64,000 bases of DNA, taken from contig NZ_BAUU01000002.1 in the NCBI RefSeq assembly GCF_000513115.1, forward strand, positions 1 through 64,000. The letters run 5' to 3'. How positions within the stretch are numbered: the first letter of the stretch is position 1; the number at the start of each line of letters is the position of its first letter. The stretch is from Halalkalibacter hemicellulosilyticusJCM 9152. GTDB taxonomy: Bacteria; Bacillota; Bacilli; Bacillales; Bacillaceae_D. Position numbers and translations under genes: made by a program. This document shows, piece after piece, positions 8,146 to 16,489 of the stretch. The notes under the pieces were generated by a model that saw only the letters and a program-made list of their open reading frames with translations, was not told the DNA's origin and did not search any database.

Positions 8146-8770
8146 GTGCGAAGGCAATATATTATGATCTTTACTTTTTTTATAGTTGCTTCTGTGCTTT
8201 TTTTATTTTTTTTTATTTAATCAAGATGAAGCCAATGTGAATGTGGCGAATGACATCCTTGAAGAAGAAGCTGCAAAAAAAGATGAAGAAGCTGTTCAAG
8301 ATGATGGGGAGAAAGATGATATTGAATTAACAAATATAAACATTGATTATATTGAAACAAATGTACAAATTGCTTATCAGGATGGTCAAGAAGAAGTAGT
8401 GAACGAATTAATTGCTAACCAGCATGAATATTTAAATGAATTAGCAGGTTGGGGAAATGCTGAAGTGTTAAGTTTCGAAGAACTTATTGAAAGTGAGCAG
8501 TGGTTAAAATTGAAGAATGATATCCAATGGCTGTACGAAGAAGGGTTTGATCATTCTTTAGTTGTGAACGACATGATGAACGCAGAACAATTTGTTCGAG
8601 TAGCTGAAGCGGGTGATCGAATGTCGATTCGCTATATTCATCGAATTTTTCATGATTTAGATGCATCTATTAATAGACGACAAGTTGATAGAGTATGGGG
8701 AGTTACACATGCGTTCGGAACGACCCGCCAGCAGCAAGAAGTCGTCAATTATTTAAGCAGTACTCAATAA
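8146..8770 (+). pseudogene. hypothetical membrane-anchored acidic protein, frameshifted at a T9 run
   Basis: GTG at 8146 after GAGGATGAG opens a frame with one hydrophobic segment (IMIFTFFIVASVLFLFF), which stops at TAA 8218. The next frame continues without a good start: FNQDEANVNVANDIL, an acidic linker, then a conserved-looking domain with ELAGWGNAEVLSFEEL and IRYIHRIFHDLDASI. Removing one T from the T9 run (8206-8214) joins the two into about 207 residues. The topology would be a single N-terminal anchor with an external domain. I do not recognise the family with confidence. The T9 tract could be a sequencing error, a mutation, or a slippage site. Confidence 0.6.
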
Positions 8771-8798
8771 GATTTCAAATTATGCTATACTATAAGGA

Positions 8799-9884
8799 AT
8801 GAAAAGAAAGAAATGGGCAGATGAAATGAACGTTTTTCAAAAGCAAAAAATTGTAGGAGAGCGTATAATTAAGACCGCGGTAGCTGTGTTTATTACAGCT
8901 ACCGTATGTCATTTTCTTCATTTACCTTACGTGTTTGCCGTTATTATTGCGATTGTCACTATTGAACCGACGGCAGCGGCATCAATTAAAAAAGGCGTTG
9001 TGCGCTTTCCAGCAGCGCTCATTGGAGCAGCGCTTTCAATGACATTCACGTTTTTATTCGGACAAACCCCGATTACATATACATTAGCTGCATTTTTTAC
9101 GATCTATGTTTGTCATAAATTAAAACTAGACGCCGGTGCGCTAATTGCAACAATTACAGCTGTTGCGATGATTCCGATTAGTCATGACCATTATTTCCTT
9201 TCATTTGTAGAAAGAGCGGGTACAACAACAATTGGATTATTTGTTTCAACGCTAGTGAATTTAACAATCCTTCCCGCTCATTTTTTGAAAGATATAAGCA
9301 AACGAAACAAAGAATTATTGCAGCGTTTAGCCATTTTATTGGAACATCAAATAAACGACCTTATCGAACAGCGGAAATATCACAACTCAAACAGAAAAGG
9401 GGCTTACAGAGAATTAACAGCATCATTATCAAGAAATGAGTTGCTTTGTCAATATCAAAAAGACGAATGGAAATATCATCGTCATTCAATAAAAGAACAA
9501 CGATACTATATACTCGAGCGTAGTAAGCTCGAGCATATTCAGCAGATTCATTATTATATTGGTCATTTATTAACGATACCGTACGGATCATTTCGAAAAA
9601 ATGATGCTGATTTATTCGAACTGAAAGCAGTAATGGAATTAATCGTAGAACGGTTAAACTCTCCTTCCGAACAAGTTAAGGATAGCTACCTAGAACATAT
9701 CAACTATATTGAACAAGCCTTTTGGGAATTAGAAAAGTCACGTTCTTCCGGTAAAGCGGGAGAAGAGAACCATCCATTTTCAAATAAAAAGATGATACTA
9801 TTCGTTCTTTTGTCTATTGCTGATGAAATAAAAGAGATTTCTAAACTAGAAAATAAGAAAAAGCAAATGAAGGGAAGGAAGTAG
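8799..9884 (+). CDS. aromatic acid exporter (ArAE/FUSC-like) family membrane protein
   Basis: A 361-residue protein. The N-terminal half has about five to six hydrophobic segments (TAVAVFITATVCHFL, YVFAVIIAIVTIEPTAAASI, FPAALIGAALSMTFTFLFG, TYTLAAFFTIYVC, GTTTIGLFVSTLVNLTILP), and the C-terminal half is a charged, helical cytoplasmic domain. This is the layout of Gram-positive ArAE/DUF939-type proteins, thought to export aromatic or other organic acids; the substrate is unknown. A -10-like TATACT lies 10 bases upstream. The ATG at 8799 abuts AAGGA, so the in-frame ATG at 8826 is an alternative. Three bases separate its stop from the next gene, implying cotranscription. Confidence 0.75.
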   Translation: MKRKKWADEMNVFQKQKIVGERIIKTAVAVFITATVCHFLHLPYVFAVIIAIVTIEPTAAASIKKGVVRFPAALIGAALSMTFTFLFGQTPITYTLAAFFTIYVCHKLKLDAGALIATITAVAMIPISHDHYFLSFVERAGTTTIGLFVSTLVNLTILPAHFLKDISKRNKELLQRLAILLEHQINDLIEQRKYHNSNRKGAYRELTASLSRNELLCQYQKDEWKYHRHSIKEQRYYILERSKLEHIQQIHYYIGHLLTIPYGSFRKNDADLFELKAVMELIVERLNSPSEQVKDSYLEHINYIEQAFWELEKSRSSGKAGEENHPFSNKKMILFVLLSIADEIKEISKLENKKKQMKGRK

Positions 9885-9887
9885 CGA

Positions 9888-10337
9888 ATGGACATGTATG
9901 ACGGTCTACACTTTTGGTCAAGGAGAAGTGTATATAAACCAGGATCGCAGCTTGACGAAATGACTATACGAAAGGTAGAACAACAATTAGGGTATAGCTT
10001 ACCTCAATCGTATAAAAATTTAATGAAAAAACAAAATGGTGGGGATTTAGCATACCGTTATTTTGTATTTGCAGATGGTGAAGCAATCATTATTCCTTAT
10101 TTATTTGAATTAGATGAAGAGAGTGGAGTCGGAATGTCACCGATTTTTGTGGAGCAATGTGGTTTGCCTGAGAAGTTGGTGTTGTTAACAGGCGATTTGG
10201 ATGCATGGGTCGCCTTAGATTATCGACAGGAGAAACCGACAATTGTTTATTTAATACAAGATGAAAATGGTATGTGGGAAGAAATAGAGATAGCTCAATC
10301 ATTCTCGCAATTTATCAATCGTTTGATGAAAAAATAG
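9888..10337 (+). CDS. SMI1/KNR4 family protein
   Basis: A 149-residue acidic cytoplasmic protein with the SMI1/KNR4 (SUKH) fold signature: VEQQLGYSLPQSYKNLMKKQNGGDL, then PYLFEL and LTGDLDAWVALDYRQ, ending in a helix FSQFINRLMKK. Superfamily members act as immunity proteins of contact-dependent toxins or as scaffold proteins. No toxin gene is adjacent, so a housekeeping or orphan role cannot be excluded. GGGAAGGAAG precedes the ATG, which lies three bases after the ArAE stop; the pair is probably one operon closed by the terminator at 10365. Confidence 0.8.
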   Translation: MDMYDGLHFWSRRSVYKPGSQLDEMTIRKVEQQLGYSLPQSYKNLMKKQNGGDLAYRYFVFADGEAIIIPYLFELDEESGVGMSPIFVEQCGLPEKLVLLTGDLDAWVALDYRQEKPTIVYLIQDENGMWEEIEIAQSFSQFINRLMKK

Positions 10338-10364
10338 CGATTAAATATTTTACAAATTAATGAA

Positions 10365-10410
10365 GAGAAACTGCCTCTAAGAAAAAAATTAGAGGCAGTT
10401 TCTCTTATTT
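10365..10410 (+). terminator. rho-independent terminator after SMI1/KNR4 gene
   Basis: GAGAAACTGCCTCTAA pairs with TTAGAGGCAGTTTCTC across a short A-rich loop and is followed by TTATTTAT. The stem is 16 perfect pairs. Confidence 0.85.
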
Positions 10411-10513
10411 ATATAAGGTAAAAAAGCTACTTATATTATTTTAGTGTGAGTGATAATAAGATTGTTAAGAGTTTATTAGGTTACAAAATCGACGTAATTA
10501 CTTAATTAATTCA

Positions 10514-10542
10514 TTTACAATACGAGGGAATTATTTTATAAT
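10514..10542 (+). promoter_or_regulatory. sigma-A promoter of the beta-mannosidase gene, with repeated CTAAC downstream
   Basis: TTTACA (10514-10519) and a consensus TATAAT (10537-10542) are spaced by 17 bases. Immediately downstream (10543-10580) the untranslated leader repeats ACTAAC/AACTAAAC units, a plausible operator for a sugar-responsive repressor. No regulator gene is adjacent. Confidence 0.65.
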
Positions 10543-10630
10543 TAACTAACAATAAGATAACTAAACTAACAAACAAACTTGCGGCTTCAACAGACTCGCA
10601 TTCATTTGTTTGAAAGGGAGCGATTTTTAC

Positions 10631-13177
10631 TTGAATATGAGGAAAAGTTCAATAGTGTTAACTGATTGGAAGTTTAAAATGAGCGAGGATAAGTACTGGC
10701 TACCTGCTCATGTCCCTGGCTGTGTTCATACGGATTTAATAAAGAGTGGTAAGATAGAAGACCCTTTTTATGGGAAGAATGAGCTGGGTATTCAATGGAT
10801 AGATAAAAAAGATTGGGAATATGCTACGACATTTGACCTAGATCAACAATTAGTGAAGGCTCAACATGTAGAGCTGGAATTTGCAGGATTGGATACGTAT
10901 GCTGATGTATACTTAAACAATGAGCACATTTTGTCTGCGGATAACATGTTCCGAACATGGAAAGTAGATGTTAAACAATATGTGAAGGAACGTGAAAATC
11001 AATTACGTGTTTATTTTCGTTCGCCGATAAAAGAAGATCTTCCTAAGCTTGAACAATTGGGTTATCAATTACCAGCAGCCAATGATCATTCCGAAGATGG
11101 CGAATTAGGCGACAAAAGAGTAAGCATATTTGCTCGTAAAGCACCTTATCATTACGGTTGGGATTGGGGCCCACGTTTTGTGACAAGTGGTATTTGGAAG
11201 GAAGTTAAACTAGTTGCATGGGAAGAGCTCAATATAACAGATTTATATATTCGCCAAGATGATATAAGTAAAAGCGCTGCTCATGTAACGGCAATGGTGG
11301 ATGTAGAAGCAAGTGATTTATGGGAAGGAACATTAAAGTTAGCGACTGATGGAATTTCAATTGAACAAAACGTAACACTCCATAAAGGATTGAATCAATT
11401 AGAGATACCTATTACTATTGAGAACCCTAAGCTATGGTGGTCAAGAGGATTAGGGGAGCAGCATTTTTATTTTTTCACGATATTGTGCGAACAAAATGAA
11501 AAAGTTGTGACAGAAAAAATCGTAAGAACAGGATTACGAACGATCAATGTCATTAGAGAAAATGATGTAAGTGGTCAATCATTTTATTTTGAGTTGAACG
11601 GAGTACCTATTTTTACAAAAGGAGCTAATCATATTCCGAATGATAGCTTCGTAACAGAAGTAACGTATGACCGTTATAAACATGAGATTGTCAGCGCTAT
11701 TGAGGCGAATATGAACATGCTTCGTGTTTGGGGTGGGGGTATTTATGAATATGATGTATTCTATGAGCTTTGTGATGAACACGGTATTTTAGTTTGGCAA
11801 GATTTCATGTTTGCTTGTAGTATGTACCCAGGTGATGCTGAATTTTTAGCTAGTGTGAAAGCTGAGGCTATCGATACTGTGAAGCGCTTGCGTAATCATC
11901 CGTGTATGGCAATTTGGTGTGGAAACAATGAGATTGATTCAGCGTGGGCACATTATGTTGAAGATGCAGGTTGGGGATGGAAACAAGATTTTACGAATGA
12001 ACAACGAGAGAAAATTTGGAGCGATTATGAAGCAATCTTTCACCAATTACTTCCAAGTGTTGTAGAAAGCCTAGCACCCGATGTGTTTTATTGGCCATCA
12101 TCACCGATGCAAGCTATTACAAATAACGAAGATCAACATGCAACAACGACATCAACTAAGGGAGATATTCATTACTGGGAAGTTTGGCATATGCAAAAGC
12201 CTTTCAGTGAATATAACACACATGTTGGACGTTATATGAGTGAATATGGATTTCAATCTTTTCCAGAACTTAAAACAGTTAAGTCCTATGCACCTGATAA
12301 TCAATTAGCGTGGGAGTCTGACGTAATGCTGCATCATCAAAAAAATGGAGATGGAAACTACTTAATTAAACAATATATGGATATGTATTTACCAGAACCT
12401 AATGATTTTCCATCTTTTCTATATATGAGTCATGTTCTGCAAGCCGAAGGAATTAAAAGTGCGATTGAAGCACATCGTCGTCATAAACCATTTTGCATGG
12501 GAACATTATATTGGCAAATGAATGATTGCTGGCCTGTCGCATCTTGGTCTAGTATGGACTATTATGGTCGATGGAAAGCATTACATTATTTTGTCAAGAA
12601 AAGCTTCAAAGATGTAGTGTTATCGATAGACGGAATGGATGAGGAAAAGGTCCATATTCATTTAATTTCCGATAGCATGGAAGATGTGGTTGGTACATTA
12701 GAATTACAAGTAATGACATTTGACGGTGAAAGCATTTTTTCAACAACAAAGACTGTAAAGGTTAAAGGTGATACAGCTCAAAATATTTATTCAGTAACGG
12801 TTAATGATTTCATTCAAGAACATGAGCGAAATCGTATAGTTCTAGTCGCGAAGCTTGTAACTGACAAAGGAATCGTTGATGCGAAGGAGCATTACTTTGT
12901 ACCTAGTAAAGATCTACAATTAGTTGAACCAGAGATTAAAGTGAAACGATTAAATGATTCGGAATTTTCGTTAACATCAAACGTATTGGCAAAAAATGTA
13001 TACCTAGAAGCGGCAGAAGAAGGTGTATTTACAGATAATTATTTTGATTTGCTCCCAGGTGAAACCAAGATTGTAACCTTCACAGAGATTGGTAAACAAA
13101 GCTTTGTTCCGAAACGTTTAGACACGCTCCATGTGAGTTCGATGTTAGATCATATAAAATTAAACACGACAAGATGA
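10631..13177 (+). CDS. beta-mannosidase, glycoside hydrolase family 2
   Basis: An 848-residue enzyme. The N-terminal jelly roll contains VPGCVHTDLI and the substrate-contact segment YHYGWDWGPRF; immunoglobulin-like domains and a TIM barrel follow. The acid/base glutamate is in WCGNNEIDSAW (about residue 434) and the nucleophile in MSEYGFQSFPE (about residue 538); LYWQMNDCWP closes the barrel. GH2 beta-mannosidases release mannose from beta-mannosides and manno-oligosaccharides. There is no signal peptide, so it acts inside the cell. The start is TTG at 10631, ten bases after AAAGGGAG; ATG 10637 is possible. No transporter or endo-mannanase gene is adjacent. Confidence 0.88.
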   Translation: MNMRKSSIVLTDWKFKMSEDKYWLPAHVPGCVHTDLIKSGKIEDPFYGKNELGIQWIDKKDWEYATTFDLDQQLVKAQHVELEFAGLDTYADVYLNNEHILSADNMFRTWKVDVKQYVKERENQLRVYFRSPIKEDLPKLEQLGYQLPAANDHSEDGELGDKRVSIFARKAPYHYGWDWGPRFVTSGIWKEVKLVAWEELNITDLYIRQDDISKSAAHVTAMVDVEASDLWEGTLKLATDGISIEQNVTLHKGLNQLEIPITIENPKLWWSRGLGEQHFYFFTILCEQNEKVVTEKIVRTGLRTINVIRENDVSGQSFYFELNGVPIFTKGANHIPNDSFVTEVTYDRYKHEIVSAIEANMNMLRVWGGGIYEYDVFYELCDEHGILVWQDFMFACSMYPGDAEFLASVKAEAIDTVKRLRNHPCMAIWCGNNEIDSAWAHYVEDAGWGWKQDFTNEQREKIWSDYEAIFHQLLPSVVESLAPDVFYWPSSPMQAITNNEDQHATTTSTKGDIHYWEVWHMQKPFSEYNTHVGRYMSEYGFQSFPELKTVKSYAPDNQLAWESDVMLHHQKNGDGNYLIKQYMDMYLPEPNDFPSFLYMSHVLQAEGIKSAIEAHRRHKPFCMGTLYWQMNDCWPVASWSSMDYYGRWKALHYFVKKSFKDVVLSIDGMDEEKVHIHLISDSMEDVVGTLELQVMTFDGESIFSTTKTVKVKGDTAQNIYSVTVNDFIQEHERNRIVLVAKLVTDKGIVDAKEHYFVPSKDLQLVEPEIKVKRLNDSEFSLTSNVLAKNVYLEAAEEGVFTDNYFDLLPGETKIVTFTEIGKQSFVPKRLDTLHVSSMLDHIKLNTTR

Positions 13178-13194
13178 GAGTGTTCATTAAAAGG

Positions 13195-13236
13195 CCATTG
13201 GAAGGTGGAAATTCAACCATTTTCCAGTGGTTTTTA
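13195..13236 (+). terminator. terminator after beta-mannosidase
   Basis: CCATTGGAAGGTGG and CCATTTTCCAGTGG form an imperfect stem with G-U pairs, followed by TTTTTAG. Confidence 0.7.
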
Positions 13237-13350
13237 GTTACTAATGATCATTTCGTAGGACTCTTTTATAACATGCATAATAATGGTATGATCAAAAGTG
13301 GTGAAAAAATGATGTTGAAATAAAGTAATTTAATTAAACTGGAGGATAAC

Positions 13351-14622
13351 GTGAGAAATCTCATCGTATCAATGGTGATTCTATTCGTTTTGTCAGGTTT
13401 GGTAGCCTGTCAAAGTATAAATACCATACAACCCAACTTGTCATTTCAAGATGAAAGGCTAGAAAATTTAATAAATAAGATGATTAGTGAAGAAGCAAAT
13501 ACGGATAGCTCTATCAAAAATGAATTACATGCAATAAAGAAGTTAGATTTGTCAGATTACGGAATCACTAATCTTGAAGGGATTGACATCCTTGAAGGTT
13601 TGGAAGAAATCATTCTAACTGGAAATGAACTAGAAAGCTTAGAACCATTGCTTACGTTACCTAACCTTTTAGTTGTTAACTTGGAAGGAGTTTCAATTGA
13701 TACTTCTGAAGGTTCTGATGACCTAGGCGTTATTCAAGCGTTACTAGAAAATGATGTAGAAGTGATTTATGATGATGAAGATGAGCAAATTTTTTCAAAA
13801 GGATTGTTATTTGAAGTAGAAAATAATCATAGCAAAATTTATTTATTTGGCTCGATTCATATAAATAGTGAAGAGCTATTTCCTTTGCATCCTGAAATTG
13901 AAGAGGCATTTGATCAATCAGATCAAGTAGCTTTTGTCGTAAATGTGAATGAAAAAGATGAAGTAGCCATTATGCAAGCAATGGTTGAGCTAGGAGTATA
14001 TAATGATGGGACCTCATTAGAAAATCATATTTCAAAAGAATTGTATGAGGAGTTAATTTCATTTATAAGCAACTATGAATTAGAAGAAGAAGCGATTACG
14101 AGATTCAAGCCTTGGGCAGTGGCTGATATGCTTCAATCCTTATTAATTGAAAATTATGGGTACTCAAATAAAAAAAATATTGACCAATATTTTTTAATGA
14201 AGGCCGAAGAAGCACAAAAACCTGTCATGAGTTTAGAGCATTTCAAAGATCAAATGATATTAAGTAATGAAATTGAATTAGAACAACAAGAGCTTTTATT
14301 AGAGAAAACATTGAACAGTATTCAAAACTCTGGAAAAGTCCGTTCTAACTTGGAGACGATGTGGGTAACATCACAAGCTGAAAAATTGGCTGAATTGCGA
14401 GATAGCCAAAAATATAGAGATTTAGATACGAGTCCTTTTTCATTAGCATTGGTGGAAGAGCGTGATCAACAAATGGCAGAAAAATTAGAAGAAATTCTTA
14501 AGGAAGAGCAAGAAATGACTACTTTTGTCGTTGTGAACACACTGCATTTAATTGGAAACGGAAATATAACCGAATTGTTAGAAGACCAAGGTTATCGCGT
14601 TAACCGTTTGCTAGTTGACTAA
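13351..14622 (+). CDS. TraB/GumN family lipoprotein with N-terminal leucine-rich region
   Basis: A 423-residue protein. The N-terminus MRNLIVSMVILFVLSGLVAC is a lipoprotein signal with lipobox LVAC, so it should be anchored on the outer face of the membrane. Residues about 60-125 resemble internalin-type leucine-rich repeats (KKLDLSDYGITNLEGID, EEIILTGNELESLEPL). The rest is a TraB/GumN domain: YLFGSIHI, NIDQYFLMKAEEAQKPVMSL, RDQQMAEKL and VVNTLHLIGNGNI. In this family two GxxH motifs are linked to metal binding; the first is present as GSIH, but the second reads NTLH, lacking the glycine. The GTG start follows GGAGG. Substrate unknown. Confidence 0.8.
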   Translation: MRNLIVSMVILFVLSGLVACQSINTIQPNLSFQDERLENLINKMISEEANTDSSIKNELHAIKKLDLSDYGITNLEGIDILEGLEEIILTGNELESLEPLLTLPNLLVVNLEGVSIDTSEGSDDLGVIQALLENDVEVIYDDEDEQIFSKGLLFEVENNHSKIYLFGSIHINSEELFPLHPEIEEAFDQSDQVAFVVNVNEKDEVAIMQAMVELGVYNDGTSLENHISKELYEELISFISNYELEEEAITRFKPWAVADMLQSLLIENYGYSNKKNIDQYFLMKAEEAQKPVMSLEHFKDQMILSNEIELEQQELLLEKTLNSIQNSGKVRSNLETMWVTSQAEKLAELRDSQKYRDLDTSPFSLALVEERDQQMAEKLEEILKEEQEMTTFVVVNTLHLIGNGNITELLEDQGYRVNRLLVD

Positions 14623-14632
14623 ACTTATAGAA

Positions 14633-14752
14633 GAGGCTAGCTAGGACACAACAAAAGTGTTTAACAGAGGATGCGAACATCTAGAGAACGTTGTAGTATG
14701 TATTTATTTGGATTCTCATTCGTGAAAAACCTTTTGTCCTAGCCTTTTTTGC
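14633..14752 (+). terminator. long-range inverted repeat ending in a T-tract
   Basis: GAGGCTAGCTAGGACACAACAAAAG starts at about 14633, and its imperfect complement CTTTTGTCCTAGCC ends at about 14744, followed by TTTTTT. About 75 bases lie between the arms. The arm sequence resembles the GAGGCTGGGACAAAAG terminator near 49750. Confidence 0.6.
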
Positions 14753-14862
14753 TTGAGAATATGTGAAAAACGTAATATCCTACTTTTCTTATTGGGAATT
14801 TTACGATAAAATGATTTTGGAACTGAAAATGATTGAAATATCAAGATTTGAGGAGTGGAACT

Positions 14863-15786
14863 ATGGGAAAAGTTTTTATTTTTGGGCATAAAAATCCTGA
14901 TACAGATACGATCTGTTCTGCAATTGCCTATGCTGACCTGAAGAAGCAATTGGGGCTAGATGTTGAGGCAATTAGGCTTGGAGACACAAATGGCGAAACG
15001 AATTATGCGTTAAAACATTTTAATGTTGAAGCACCTCGTCTAGTAGAGAATGTCTCCAGTGAGGTGGATGAAGTTATTTTAGTTGATCATAACGAAAAAC
15101 AACAAAGTGCGAATGATATTGATCAGGTTCGTGTCCTAGAAGTCATTGACCATCATCGAATCGCAAATTTTGAAACGAACGATCCTCTATATTATCGTGC
15201 AGAACCGGTTGGTTGTACAGCAACGATATTAAATAAGCTTTATAAGGAAAATGGAGTGAGCATTAAAAAAGAAATTGCTGGGCTCATGTTATCTGCAATT
15301 ATTTCCGATTCTCTTCTTTTTAAATCACCAACTTGTACGGAAGAAGATGTTAAAGCTGCTCGTGAGTTAGCAGATATTGCGGGAGTCAATACGGAAAAGT
15401 ACGGATTAGACATGTTAAAAGCTGGTGCTGATATTAGTGATAAATCAGCGAAAGAACTTATCACATTAGATGCAAAAGAATTTGAAATGAATGGGAAAAA
15501 GGTTGAAATTGCACAAGTAAATACAGTAGATACGGATGATGTATTTGCACGTCAATCTGATTTAGAAGCAGAAGTTCAATCTGTTGTTAAAGAAAAGAAT
15601 TTAGATTTATTTTTGCTAGTTGTAACGGATATTCTGAATAATGACTCAGTTGGTTTAGCCGTTGGACAATCTCAATCAGCCGTTGAGAAAGCATTTAATG
15701 TTTCTTTACAAGATAATAAAGCATTACTTGAAGGTGTGGTTTCACGTAAAAAGCAAGTTGTACCAGTGTTAACGGAAGCATTCTAA
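14863..15786 (+). CDS. ppaC: manganese-dependent inorganic pyrophosphatase
   Basis: A 307-residue family II (DHH) pyrophosphatase that hydrolyses pyrophosphate to phosphate in the cytoplasm and keeps biosynthetic reactions pulled forward. The N-terminus [20 protein letters not shown] carries the His and Asp metal ligands; [17 protein letters not shown] (DHH motif) and GCTATI follow. The C-terminal DHHA2 domain ends with [10 protein letters not shown]. The start at ATG 14863 follows GAGGAG by 7 bases; an upstream ATG at 14833 lacks a site. The length is within a few residues of B. subtilis PpaC. Single gene. Confidence 0.95.
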   Translation: MGKVFIFGHKNPDTDTICSAIAYADLKKQLGLDVEAIRLGDTNGETNYALKHFNVEAPRLVENVSSEVDEVILVDHNEKQQSANDIDQVRVLEVIDHHRIANFETNDPLYYRAEPVGCTATILNKLYKENGVSIKKEIAGLMLSAIISDSLLFKSPTCTEEDVKAARELADIAGVNTEKYGLDMLKAGADISDKSAKELITLDAKEFEMNGKKVEIAQVNTVDTDDVFARQSDLEAEVQSVVKEKNLDLFLLVVTDILNNDSVGLAVGQSQSAVEKAFNVSLQDNKALLEGVVSRKKQVVPVLTEAF

Positions 15787-15891
15787 GGAAAATGGGGCTC
15801 GCTAAAAAAAGAACCTAAAAAGTTGATTATTTTTTTTAATAAGCGTTTCGTAAACGAACTCTAGGTGGAATGCTCCCGAATCATTTTAGGA

Positions 15892-15920
15892 TTGACATTT
15901 TCTACTTATTTCGATATGAT
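15892..15920 (+). promoter_or_regulatory. sigma-A promoter of the Mn-riboswitch transcript
   Basis: TTGACA (15892-15897), a 17-base spacer and TATGAT (15915-15920) precede the yybP-ykoY leader by about 25 bases. Confidence 0.8.
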
Positions 15921-15943
15921 AGATCTATTAAATTACATATCTT

Positions 15944-16064
15944 CCTAAAGGGGAGTAGCTTTTACAATAATGTCGTCATTACAGAGTACATGCTCTCGGT
16001 ATTATTGGCAACTGATATTTTTGTTGTTAGCAAGACCTTTACATTACAGTAAAGGTCTTTTTCT
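15944..16064 (+). promoter_or_regulatory. yybP-ykoY (manganese) riboswitch with terminator
   Basis: The conserved elements of the class are present: CTAAAGGGGAGTAGC at the 5' side of P1 and the first loop, GGCAACTGATATT in the second loop, and GCAAGACCTTTA closing P1. The segment AAGACCTTTAC...GTAAAGGTCTT (16032-16059) followed by Ts is the expression-platform terminator and shares bases with P1. Mn2+ binding in this class favours read-through into Mn-exporter or TerC-type genes; here the downstream genes are DUF1232 and TerC. Confidence 0.9.
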
Positions 16065-16074
16065 GTGCTTTTTT

Positions 16075-16108
16075 AAAGACCTTTACCTAATGGTAAGGGT
16101 CTTTTCTT
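16075..16108 (+). terminator. second, near-duplicate terminator of the Mn riboswitch
   Basis: AAAGACCTTTACC and GGTAAGGGTCTTT (one G-U pair) form a hairpin followed by TCTTTTT. It repeats the first terminator's stem almost exactly about 40 bases further on, so two tandem attenuators separate the aptamer from the genes. Confidence 0.75.
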
Positions 16109-16186
16109 TTTGTGATTAAAAGATTTGATGAAATGCATGAGAGAGAGACTACGATAAGACGATACACGATTTGGAGGTGGGAATTA

Positions 16187-16459
16187 GTGAGACGTTTCTT
16201 TAAAAAAATACTTTTTATATTAAAGCTGTGGCGATTTATTCCTTTTATGAAAGATTTCTATTTATCAACTGAAGTAAAAAATTCCTATAAGATCATAGGG
16301 ACGATAGCGATTTTATTGTATCTATTTATTCCTTTCGATTTAATACCAGATTATCTTGGTGTAATTGGCTTTATCGATGATTTTATTATTATCACTTTTA
16401 TTATAAACCGAATGATCGCTGTCGCCCCAGATACTTTAAAAAAGAAGCATCGATTATAA
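16187..16459 (+). CDS. DUF1232 (YkvA-type) small membrane protein
   Basis: A 90-residue protein. The signature YLFIPFDLIPDYLGVIGFID, followed by DFIIITFIIN, defines DUF1232, with two hydrophobic segments after a basic N-terminus. The function of the family is unknown. The start is GTG at 16187 behind GGAGGTG; an upstream GTG at 16112 overlaps the riboswitch terminator. It sits between the Mn riboswitch and the TerC gene (30 bases upstream of the latter's start), so it is probably cotranscribed and Mn-regulated, which may hint at a metal-related role. Confidence 0.8.
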   Translation: MRRFFKKILFILKLWRFIPFMKDFYLSTEVKNSYKIIGTIAILLYLFIPFDLIPDYLGVIGFIDDFIIITFIINRMIAVAPDTLKKKHRL

Positions 16460-16489
16460 AAGCGAATTAATGTGGAGGAGTGGGTACAT

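Noticed and set aside
9888-10337. SMI1/KNR4 gene as part of a toxin-immunity locus
   Set aside because: No polymorphic-toxin or secretion gene is adjacent; it appears cotranscribed with a membrane exporter-like gene instead.
15870-16052. 60-residue + strand frame
   Set aside because: Lies wholly inside the promoter and aptamer of the Mn riboswitch, with no ribosome site.
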